Shown piece after piece: positions 35,639 through 46,800 of a stretch of 64,000 nucleotides of DNA. The stretch is from contig CAWAHD010000001.1 in NCBI GenBank assembly GCA_963781785.1, positions 1,984,001 to 2,048,000 on the forward strand, written 5' to 3'. The notes beneath the pieces were generated by a model, which did no database searches, was not told the origin of the DNA, and was given only the letters and a program-made list of their open reading frames with translations. The position numbers and the translations under genes are program-made. The DNA is from CAWAHD01 sp963781785. Its GTDB lineage: Bacteria > Planctomycetota > Planctomycetia > Isosphaerales > Isosphaeraceae. The first letter of the stretch is position 1. Each line of letters opens with the position of its first letter.

Positions 35639-37806
35639 TTCCGTCAACCACCCCGGGCGTCTACTACGTGTTGATTGAAGGGAATTCCGAGCCGGCCGAC
35701 GATACGCCTGTGACCGTGCTGGCCGAGCTCCTTCCCCTGTCGATCACCAACGTCCAGGTCGATCAGGGGGGAGACCGCGCCTATGTCACGACCACGATTA
35801 CCGGGGCCCAGTTCCAGGCCAACTCGATCGTCAAGCTGGTGATGCCCGGCTTTGCCGAGTATCAGCCGCTGCTCACGGATTTCGTGAACAACACGGAGAT
35901 CATCGCCGAATTCGACCTGACCGGAGCGCCCTTTGGGTTGTATGACGTTCAGGTGATCAATCCGGACGGTCAGGAGGCGATTGCACCTTATCGCTTCGAG
36001 ATCGAGCAGACGATCCCGCCCGACGTGACGATCGGCGTGGGCGGTCCGCGGTTCATTCTCGCCGGAGACTCCGGCACGTACAGCGTGTCGCTCCAGAACC
36101 TGGGAAACATCAACGCTCCCTATGTCGAGTTCAGTGTCGGCATCCCCCAGTTGAGCAATGCGACGCCCTCCGACCCGAGCGAGCCGAATATCGCCGACCC
36201 GGTCAACGTGAATCTTGACGACCTCCCTTATGTCGAGCTCACCACCGACCTTGCCGGCCAGCCACCTGACTCGACCCTCGACTCCGAGGTTCCGTACGCC
36301 ACGCTCTCGTCCCAAGCCGATACGTCCGCCACGAACGGCCACATCGAGATCCCGGGCTACCTGTTCAACGAGGCGGCCGGCGGCTTCACGGCATTCACTT
36401 TCGACGTCCAGACGTATCCCGGTCTCGAGGCTTTGAACGACCGAAACTTCGCCGCGCTCGAGGCCCAGATTTACGCGGCATTTCCGGCCTACGCGCGGGA
36501 GGGAATTCTCAACAACGGGCCGGAAGGTCTCAACCAGATCTCGCCGGACTTGTACCAGACGTACGAAGACTTCGGCTCGATCCCGTCGATCACCCAGATC
36601 CCCTTTGTCCCGTTCCAGTTTGACATCAACGCGTCGTCGACGACGCTGACTCGGGCCGAGTTCGTTGCGCAATCGATCGAGCAAGCCGATTCCCTGCGCG
36701 CGGCGATCCTCGCCGACACCACCGCCCCGACCTCTCTCGAGAATCTCGCCGCCGACCAGACGACGTTCGAAGATCTTTACCTGGCCGGTCTGGAACAGGC
36801 GGGCGAGCTTTTGCCCGATGGCACCACGCCGCCCATCAGCCAGAATCCCCTGATCATGAGCTTGATGGCAACCTTGGCCACCGGCGTGCTGGCTGGCCCG
36901 GCCGGCAGCGGAATCATCTCCAGCGGCAACGTGTCCCAGTTCTTCGGCGAACTCTTGTCCTGGTACGGCAACAATACGAATCAGATCGCTCCGGCGGCCG
37001 GCTACAACGAGAACGGCAACGAGATCGCAACCCTGCCGACCCTCGACCAGTACAACCTGAACGAGGCGCTGCCGACCAACTTCGAGGATTTCAACGTCTA
37101 CGTGCCGTGGGTCGGATGGGGTGATCGCGCCGATCTGCCTCCATCGTTCCAGATCAACGGCATGCAGGAGATCAACGGGCCGCTGCCGGTCATCCCGCTC
37201 AATCTCAGTCAGTACGTAGCCAACCAGGGTGAGGACTCCGGTCTCGCGTCGATGACCGGGCCATTCACGTCGGAAGACAACGGGTATATCCCCAACGGCC
37301 AGGCCCTCCCGTTCACGGTCAACTTCCAGAACGACCCCGAGGCGACGACGTCACCGGGCGAGATCCGGATCACCACCCAGCTCGATCCCAATCTCGATCC
37401 GCGCACGTTCCGGCTGGGCGACATTCAGATCGGCGACATCGACATCCAGATCCCCAGCAATCTGGGATTATTTCAGGGCGATTTCGATTTCACTGCCAGC
37501 AACGGATACATCGTGCGCGTGAGTGCCGGCGTCGACCTGCAAACGGGAGTCGCGACCTGGCTGATCGAGGCGATCAACCCGGTCACCGGACTGGTGGTCA
37601 CGAATCCGGCCGACGGACTCCTGCCCCCCAACAACGCCGAAGGCGCGGGCGCCGGTTTCGTCACATACACGATCGAGCCGTACGCGACAGCGCCCACCGC
37701 GCGCAGATCAGCGCGACGGCGACGGTGCTTTTCAACACCGCGGCACCCCAGACGACGGCGCCCCTCACCTATACGCTCGATTCAGTGCTCCCGACGACGC
37801 AACTGA
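35635..37806 (+). CDS. Giant protein, part 2 (frame-shifted continuation)
   Basis: Continues part 1 after a missing base near 35535: upstream in this frame, ATNEIFLKFGAAPTESVYDA completes the PPC-like domain. Next are an IPT-like stretch (LSITNVQVDQGGDRAYVTTT, GLYDVQVINPDGQEAIAPY), then a domain of about 500 residues of unknown type with QNLGNINAPYVEFSVGIPQ and DFNVYVPWVGWGDRADLPPS, ending in a strand-rich part that resembles the FRLGDIQIGDIDIQIPSNL regions of planctomycete giant proteins. Coding in this frame stops making sense near 37700, where another base is missing. It has no independent start; it is not a separate gene. Confidence 0.75.
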   Translation: MIPSTTPGVYYVLIEGNSEPADDTPVTVLAELLPLSITNVQVDQGGDRAYVTTTITGAQFQANSIVKLVMPGFAEYQPLLTDFVNNTEIIAEFDLTGAPFGLYDVQVINPDGQEAIAPYRFEIEQTIPPDVTIGVGGPRFILAGDSGTYSVSLQNLGNINAPYVEFSVGIPQLSNATPSDPSEPNIADPVNVNLDDLPYVELTTDLAGQPPDSTLDSEVPYATLSSQADTSATNGHIEIPGYLFNEAAGGFTAFTFDVQTYPGLEALNDRNFAALEAQIYAAFPAYAREGILNNGPEGLNQISPDLYQTYEDFGSIPSITQIPFVPFQFDINASSTTLTRAEFVAQSIEQADSLRAAILADTTAPTSLENLAADQTTFEDLYLAGLEQAGELLPDGTTPPISQNPLIMSLMATLATGVLAGPAGSGIISSGNVSQFFGELLSWYGNNTNQIAPAAGYNENGNEIATLPTLDQYNLNEALPTNFEDFNVYVPWVGWGDRADLPPSFQINGMQEINGPLPVIPLNLSQYVANQGEDSGLASMTGPFTSEDNGYIPNGQALPFTVNFQNDPEATTSPGEIRITTQLDPNLDPRTFRLGDIQIGDIDIQIPSNLGLFQGDFDFTASNGYIVRVSAGVDLQTGVATWLIEAINPVTGLVVTNPADGLLPPNNAEGAGAGFVTYTIEPYATAPTARRSARRRRCFSTPRHPRRRRPSPIRSIQCSRRRN

Positions 37807-40800
37807 CGGTCTCGCAGATTGGCTCCAGCCCGAACTATCAGGTCACGTGGAACAGCACCGACGATGCCGGCGGCTCGGGTGTCGCCTACGTCAACCTGTA
37901 CGTCTCCGAGGACGGCGGCGCCTATCAGATCTGGCAGGACCAGGTGACCATGGCCTCCGGCACGATGATCTATCAGGGCCAGGCCGGCTACACATATCAG
38001 TTCCTGGCGCTGGCAACCGACGTGGCTGGCAATCACGAGCTTCCGCCGGCGGGGACGAACCTGCCCCAGGACAACACCACCGTAAACCTGGGAGCGCTGC
38101 CCACGGTCCCCAACACGACACCGCCCAACTTCGGAAATCCGCCGGCGCCGACTGTGGCGCCCTCGACCAACCCGCTCTTCATCCAGGCGCAAGCGGGAGT
38201 GCCGGCCGCCCCACCGGCGAGCAATCCCTCGGAATTCATGACGGTCCTCGAGCCGTTTCAGGCCCAGTCGTTCGCCACCGGCTTTCCGCAGAGCGACGGA
38301 ATCCTGGGACCGATGGCGCTCGTGCAGGAACCCGACGGCAGCTTCCTGATCAGCGGCGGCGCATCGCGTAACGAGCTGTTCCATGTCTCGGAAGACGGCG
38401 GTGCAATCGGTGCACCCCTGGCCGCGCTGCCGTATCAGATCTTTGCTCTGGCCTTCGACAACGAGGGCAATCTCTGGGCGGCCACCGGCGGCGGACCACT
38501 CTTGCAGCTCAACCCCACGACCGGCGCGATTGTGAACGAGTTCGGCCAGGGCGTGACGCTCGCTCTGGCCGTCGACCCCAAGACGGACCAGATCTACGTC
38601 GCGACCAACACCGGCGTCGAGATCTTCGACCCGACGACCGACACATTCACGCAGTACAGCCGCGACCAGAACCTGCGCGTCTCGAGCCTGGCGTTTGACT
38701 CAAGCGGCAACCTGTGGGCAGTGACCTGGCCCGACGCGAGCCAGGTCGTCGAGTTCAACGACGTGGCCCGCGCCCAGGTCATGCTCACGTTCGATTCCGA
38801 CATCCAATCGATCGCCTTCGGCCAGCAGGGCACCGACCTCGCCAACTTGTTGTTCGTCTCTCACGACGATGCGCCCGATACTCCCGGCGGCACTGTGGCC
38901 CCGACTCCGACCGAGCTGACAATGGTCGACATCACCACACTCCAGCAAGTGGCCATTGCCGCGGGAGGGACGCGGGGGTTCGCCCTGCTGGCCACCTCGG
39001 GCGGTCAGCTCTTGATCAGTCAGTCGCACGAAGTGGATGTGCTCGAGCCGGTCGTGCCCCCCAGCGTGCTCGCGGTCAACCCCCCGCCCGGCAGCATCGC
39101 CGCGTTGCCACTGGCGTTCGTCGACGTGACCTTCGACCAGGACATGTTCGCCGGATCCGCCATCAACAGCTCCTCGGTGACCGACCCGGCCAACTATACA
39201 CTGATCGGCCAGTCGACTGGCGCCGCCACGGTCGAGTCGGTCGAGTACAACTCGAACACGCGAACGGCGCTGCTGATCGTTTCCGGTCTGGTCGCCGACT
39301 CGTACACATTGACGGTCGCCGACTCGATCCAGAGCGCAAATGGGCTTGGACTCGTGGTTCCGTATGTGACGCACTTCACGACCGTGAGCGATCTGGCGCC
39401 CTATGTCTCGCTGAACTTCACCAGCACGCGATCGGACCGCAACACCGGGACGGTCTCGTTCGACGTGACGATCACCAATACGAGCCAGTTCAATCTCCTG
39501 GCGCCGCTATTATTGATCCTCGACCTGGCGCCGGGCTTCACGGGCACGCCCCAGAACGCCACAGAAAGCTCCAGCGGGAGCTGGCTGATCAGCCTGAACA
39601 GCTCGGTTCCCGGCGGCGTCGAGCTGCAACCGGGACAGAGCACAACCGGAACAACCGTGACGCTGAGCGACCCGGACGAGCAAGCGATCGCCTACACGAC
39701 CGAAGTCTCGGGCCAGCCGCCGGCCGCGAGTGCGCCGGCGTTTGATAGCACGCCGCCAGCCAGCGTGACTGCCGGCAGCGTCTACACCTACCAGGCGCAG
39801 GCGCACGATCCGGACGGCTCGACGCCCGGCTTCGTCCTGGCGGATGGTCCGGCCGGCATGACGGTCAATCCGGCCACCGGGCTTTTAACGTGGAGCACGC
39901 TGCCGACCAGTCCCGCCACGGTGTCTGCCGACCTGTTCGCGTACGACCCGAGCGGCAGCCACACCATTCAGCATTTCTCGATTCAGGTCGCCGGCGGCAG
40001 CGTGCCGCCGGTGATCGGACCATTGCCGGCACAGGTCTCGGGCAAGGAAGGCCAGGCGCTTGTGCTCCCCGTGACCGCGACCGACCCCGACGGCCGGCCG
40101 CTTGTCTACTGGGCCGCCAACCTGCCCGGAGGCGCTTTGTTCAACCCGACCACCCACACACTCCTGTGGCAGCCGGCATATGGCCAGGCAGGCACATATA
40201 AGAGTGTGATATTTTATGTGAGTGACGGCGTGAGTACGGTCAGCTCGAGCATCTCGCTCCTGATCGCTCCGTCTCCTCCCCCGCCGCAGTTCGCCCCGGT
40301 GCCCGACCAGACCGTGCGTGAAGGGGACCACCTGCGGTTCACCCTGGTGGGGAGCGATGCCGACGGCGGAGCGCTCACATATTCCAGCGCAGACCTGCCC
40401 GAAAATGCGACCCTCGATCCCAATACCGGTGTTTTCGACTGGCCCATCGGTTACGACCAGGCCGGCACCTTGACCGTCCCGTTCACGGTTACAAGCGCCC
40501 AGGGCATCTGGACCACGGTGACGGCCACATACACGATCCTGGCGGCGCCGGCGGCGCCCGTCTTTGTGCCGTTGCAAAGCTGGCAAGTGAGCGAAGGCCA
40601 GCCGATCTCGTTCACGGCGATGGCGGTTGATCCCCACAATCCGACGTTCGAGCTGCCCACGCGACTTCCCGACGGGTCGTTGTCGCCCTATTCGACCACT
40701 CAGCCAACGGTCACCTACGAGGTCAGCGGACTGCCGCCGGGGGCGACGTTCGACCCGGACACGGCGCTCTTTAGCTGGACCCCTGCGGACCACCAGAACG

Positions 40801-43800
40801 GGACCTACAATGTCGTCTTCACGGCGACCAACGACGGCTCCGGCGGGCCCTTGTCAACCAGCATCACGGTGCCGATCACGGTCCTGATCGTGAACCACGC
40901 GCCGGTCGTCACGCCGATTGCCGACATTACGCTCGCGGCCGGTCAGCCGTTCAATCAGGCCGTGCAGGCGGTTGACCCCGACGGCAATCCGATCACCCTC
41001 TCGGTCGAGAACGGGATTCCCGGCTACGCGCCCCCAACTTTCGTGACGCTGACCGACAACGGCAACGGCAACGGCATCCTCCACTTCAACCCGCCTGCGG
41101 GCAATCGCGGCACATACACGTTGACCGTGGTCGCCACGGATAACGGCGATGGCCTGGGACCTGCCGGCGTCTTGAGCGGCACGTACTCGTTCGTCGTCAC
41201 AGTCGAATCGCCGACCCAGCTCCCGGTACTGGGCTACCTGGGCGATCAGGTCGCAGTGGCCGCACAGTTGTTCACGCTCAATCTGAACGCCAGCGAAGCT
41301 GACCAGGATCCGCTCACGTATTCCGTCAGCGGGCTTCCGCCCGCCGCGGTGCTGACCCCCGGAACGACTTATGGCACGGCCACCCTTGACTGGACGCCGA
41401 CGGCGGCCGACGTGGGCGCCCACCAGGTTACTTTCACCGTGACCGACACGGGCAACGGCACGACCACGCAGCCCTCCTTGGCTTCGACGACGATCCGGAT
41501 CGTCGTGCGGTCGAGCGATACGGCGCCGGTTGTCCCCGCAATCGCGACGACCGCTACGGTCGCCGAAGGGCGATCACTGAGCCTGAATGTCACCGCGACC
41601 AAGGAAGAAGGGGACCCGCTCACATACACCGCCACGGCACTGCCCACCGGCGCGAGCCTCGATCCGGCCACGGGACGATTGACCTGGACGCCGGCGCCGG
41701 GTCAGGCCGGCAACTATTCCGTGCCGGTGACCGCCAGCGACGGCACCATGCAGAGCACCGAGACGGTCAATATCACGGTCACCCACACCGATTTCGCACC
41801 CCAGTTTGTACCGCTCTTGCCACAGTATGGGCGGGAAGGGACCCAGCTCCAGTTCTCGGTCGTGGCAGACCACGTGGAAGGGGCGCCGCTTCTGTACAAC
41901 CTGACGAACGTGCCGGCAGGAGCCGTGTTTGATGCATCAACAGGGCAGTTCACATGGACTCCGGCCTATGGACAGGCCGGCGTCTACACGCTCAACTTCA
42001 CGGCCACTGCCCCGACCGGCGCGAGCGCTTCGCTCAGCGTTGTGGTCAACATCGCGCACGTCGTGCGGCCGCCTGTGCTCAACACGCCCAATCACCAGGC
42101 GACGCTCGGCATGCCACTGACGTTCCCGATCGTGGCGACTGATCTCGATTCTGGAACGACTCTCACGTATTCGGCCATCAACCCGCCTTCCGGCGCAGCG
42201 GTTAACGCCCAGACCGGCCAGTTCCGGTGGACGCCGGGTCCATCGCAGTCGGGCGATTACGTTGTGACCTTGGAAGTCTCTGACGGCCAGGCGACGACGA
42301 CCCAGAACATCCTGATCCAGGCTGCCGTCGAGCCGCAACTTCCGAGCGTGACGATCGTCTTGACGCCCAGCTTCCCGGCGATTCCGGGCCAGCAGGTCGT
42401 GATCAACGCGGTTGCCAGCAGTGTGGCGCCGATCGCCAGCCTGGTGGTTACGCTGAACGGCCAGCCGCTCACGTTGAACGCCAACGACGAGGCCACCGTC
42501 ACCGCCGGCGCGCCGGGGCAGTCATTGATCACCGCGACGGCGACCGACGATGACGGACTGGTCGGCACCCAGACGGCGTACCTCCAGGTGCGCGACCCGA
42601 ACAGAACCACGCCGCCGGCCGTCTTCTTCGCCAGCTCCGTGCCTTACGCGGTTCTTTCCAGCCCGACGACGATTCTCGGGACCGTCGCCTCCAGCAACCT
42701 CGCGTCATGGTCCCTGCAGATCGCCACACCCAGCAACCCGGCGTTCACGGTGCTCGCAAGCGGCACCACGCCGGTCAGTGACGGTGCGCTCGGCCAGCTC
42801 GATCCCAGCGAATTAGCCAACGGCTTCTATCAGCTCATGCTGACGGCGACCGACCTGAGCGGCCGCACGTCAACAACGACCGCCCAGATCCAGGTCGACA
42901 CCGCCACCAAGCCCAATGACCTGGTCGTGACCGACGCGGACTTGAGCGTGGACCTGGACGGTACGACGGTCTTGATCGAGCGCACCTACGACCCGCTCAA
43001 CCGCGATGGCGCCGGCGACTTCGGAGCGGGATGGACCCTGGTCAACCGCCAGACGGACCTCCAGACCAATGTGCCGCTCACCGGCGAAGAAGCCTACGGC
43101 GTATATGGCGCATTCAGCGATGGCACTGAGGTCTATCTCACGCTGTCCACCGGCCAGCGCGTGCGATTCACATTCACGCCCACGAGCTTCCAGGTCGCCG
43201 GCCAGACGTTTTTTGAACCGGCATGGACGGCAGACAGTGGGGTCACTTACACGCTTCAGTCGACGAGTGCCGTGCTCACGAAAGCCGGCAACAGCTACTA
43301 TGACCTCTCGACCGGGCAGCCTTATAACCCCGGCAATCCGTTTTTCAGCGGGCCCAGCTACACTCTGGTGGCTCCCGACCACACCCAGTACCAGCTTGAC
43401 GAGAACGGGAATATCATCGGCGAGATCACTCCGTCGGGCGCCCAGCTTCATATCAGCGATAGCCGCATCACGGCCAAGGGCGGCGAGACGATCCAGTTCC
43501 TGCGCAACAGCCAGGGGTTCATCACCAGCATCGTCGCGCCCGACGGCCAGGTCGCGAACTATCAGTACGATTCGAGCGGCAATCTGGTGTCGATGCAAAA
43601 CCCGGCCACCGGCGGATCGCAGCGTTACGGCTACTCGCTGTCCGAGCCTCACCTGCTCACTGCGGCCGTGCGGTCCAACGGCGACAGCGTGCAGTACACG
43701 GCGGCGCTGGGCGCGGGTCTCACGACCCCGCCCACGATCGCTTACATCCAGCGGGACCTGGGCGACGCCGCCGAGTTCTCGGGAACGACGATCACCAACA

Positions 43801-46800
43801 CCCTGGCCGCCGGCACTGCCAATCTTTTCAGCTTCCGCCTGGACCAGGCCGAGCTCGATTCCACGGCAACGGGCAGCATCCTCTTGCGCGTGCTTGTCCA
43901 GGGCAGTTCCGGCGGTCTTGTCCCTGCGACTCCGACGATCGCCGGCCTCGAGCCGCTGTCGGTCAATACACAGGGCGCCACGGTGGTCGCACTGTTCCCG
44001 ATCAGCCAGCCGGGGCTGTACGTCGTGTCGGTCACGGGCGGCACGGCGACGATGACCGGTCAGTACTCGCTCAACGTCACCGTGGCCGGTGACTTGAACG
44101 GCGACGGGAATGTTGACGGCAACGATAGCGCTTTGCTGGCCGCAGCGCTGGGCAGCACGGCCGGCTCCGCGAACTACAGCCTGGCCGCCGATATCAACGG
44201 AGACGGCATTGTTGATCAGGCCGACGAGGTCATCCTGGCAAGCGACTACGGGTTCCACGCGACGACCGCCGCGGTTCCCACCACGCCCCCGGCGACCCCG
44301 GTCTTCAGCCTCGACTTCAACTCGGAGACGCCCGCTGGTGCCGCCCTAATGACCACCGACGCCACCGTGGCCCTTGTCGGTACGACCGACCCGAACGTGA
44401 CGGTGACACTGGAACCGACGGGCGCCACAACCACGTCCAACCCGAACGGCCTGTTCGTTTTCCTCGGCGTGCCGCTTGTGCTCGGCGACAACACGTTCAC
44501 TGCCAATGCCACAAGCGCCGACGACACGAGCAGCCAGTTCACCACGACGATCACGCGCAACCAACCTGGGCTCAGCCTCGTTCCCCCGGTTGTCACCGCT
44601 CAACTGGCCGACGACACCGGCGTGTCGGCGCTCGACAACATCACATCCAACGACACCGTCACGGGGTCGATCACGGCGGTCAATCCGATCACGTCGTCGA
44701 TGGCGCAGCTCGATCAATCGAGTGTCACCAGCGTGCTGGGCGCGCTACCCGGCACGACAATCACGATCACGCCCGCGCTCTTGGAAACGATCAACGGAGG
44801 GCCGGTCGCGGACGGCAAGCACACGCTTACCCTGCTGGCCAAGGATTCAAACGGCAACGTGTCCCAGCCGGTGACCGTCAGCTTCATCCTGCTCACGACG
44901 CCGCCGGCACCGTTGGTCCCCGTTCTTCTGGCATCAAGCGACACCGGCACGAGCTCAAGCGACGGCATCACTCGGGACACGACGCCGATCTACGAGGTGG
45001 ACGCGCCGCCAAATTCGATCGTTACGCTCTATGCCAGCGGTGTTCAAGTCGGGCGGGCCACAGCCAACAACGGCCCGGTATTCATCTCGACCACCACGCT
45101 GGCCCCCGGCACCTACCAGATGACGGCAACCGCCGAAGACGTCGCCGGCAACACGAGCACTCCGGCTGCGCCGGTCACGCTGGTGATCCAGACCGCGCCG
45201 CCGGCCACGCCAACCTTGGGGCTGGATGCAGCTTCCGCGAGCCCGGCGGGGCAGACGACCCTCACGAACCTGGATGTGGTCAACTTGACCGGCACGAGCG
45301 AAGCCGGCGTTTCGGTGGCGCTCTACCGTCAGTGGGATTCGAGCACGGCGATCGCCCAGACGACCACCGACTCAAGCGGCAATTTCACGTTCACCGGGAT
45401 TGCCCTTGCAGCCGGCTCTCAAGCGTTCATCGTGGTGGCGACCGACGTCGCCGGCAACACGAGCGAGCTCACCCGGACGATCACGACGACGGCAAGCGAC
45501 GCGAGTCCGCCGGTGATCACCGCGGCGCTGGCTCTCGACACGGACATTTCCCAGGGTGGCGGGATCACCTCCGACCCGACAATCACCGGCGTCGTCGACG
45601 ACCCCAGCGGCGTGCAGAGCTTCCAGGCGTCGGTAGACGGCGGGCCAATGACCGACGCCACCTCATTCCTGAGCGGAGAGGGCTTCACGCTCACTGCGGC
45701 CGACCTGGCGACCATGAACGGCGGGACCGCCCTGGCGGACGGACCACACACGATCGCGCTACAGGCAACGGACAACCTGGGCTATCAATCGGCGGTCTTT
45801 CATCTGTCGTTCACGCTCGAGAGCACGCGGCCGTTGCCGCCGACGGATGTGCAACTGCTCCCTGCCGACGACACTGGTTCCAGCGATAGCGACGGCATCA
45901 CGCAGCTTCAGTCGTTCACGGTCGAGGCTGGGGCGCCATCCGGCTTGATCGTGACTCTGTACATGCAGGGCACGGAGGTCGGTTCGGCGACGTCTCCAGC
46001 CTCGGGCGTCCTTGATTTCTCCATTCCCGGACCACTCGCCGACGGCCAGTACGTCTTCACGGCCACCGCCGAGACGGTCTCCGGCCTCGTGAGTCCGTTC
46101 TCGACCCCGCTCCGGGTGACGGTGGAGACAAAGCCCCCCACGATCTCGTTCGGGCTCGATCCCGCGGACCAGGCACCGCCTTACGGGCAGAACAACACGG
46201 TTTTGCCGACGGTTCAGCTCGCCGGCCAGACCGAGCCCGGCGCGACCGTGGAACTCGTCCAGACCGGCGCCTTGACGACGGCGGACTCATCGGGCGATTT
46301 CACGTTCTACCCGGTGAACCTGCCGAGCCTGGGTGCATTCACGTTCACAGTGCAAGCGACGGATGTCGCGGGCAACGTCAGCTCATTGTCGGAAACGTTC
46401 ATGCGGCTCGACGACACACTGCCGTCGAACCTGCTGCCGCCCGATGTCACGCTGAATGTTTCGCAAACGACCGCAAAGGTTGGCGACACGGTCACCATCT
46501 CGGTCGTCACCGCGACGCACGACGGGAAGCCGCTCTATAGCGAGGTGTTCTTGATCAACGGCAGCGTCGCTCCGCTCTCCGCGGCCGGCACGACGTCGTT
46601 CACCTCGGTGACGCCGGGTGTGTTCACGATGACCGTCGATGCGTTCGACGCCGAGGGGAACGAGGGAAGCGCAACAGAGACCATCACGTTCCTGACGCCC
46701 CCCAACGGCTTGCCCGCTCCCGTTGCCGGCTTCAATGAGACACAGGTCACGCCGGTCGTTACCCTGCCGACGGCCATCATGGGCACGGCCAATACGCCCG

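Noticed and set aside
42870..44258. Long - strand open frame (462 codons)
   Set aside because: Opposite an Rhs-type region and dockerin that are clearly coding on the + strand.
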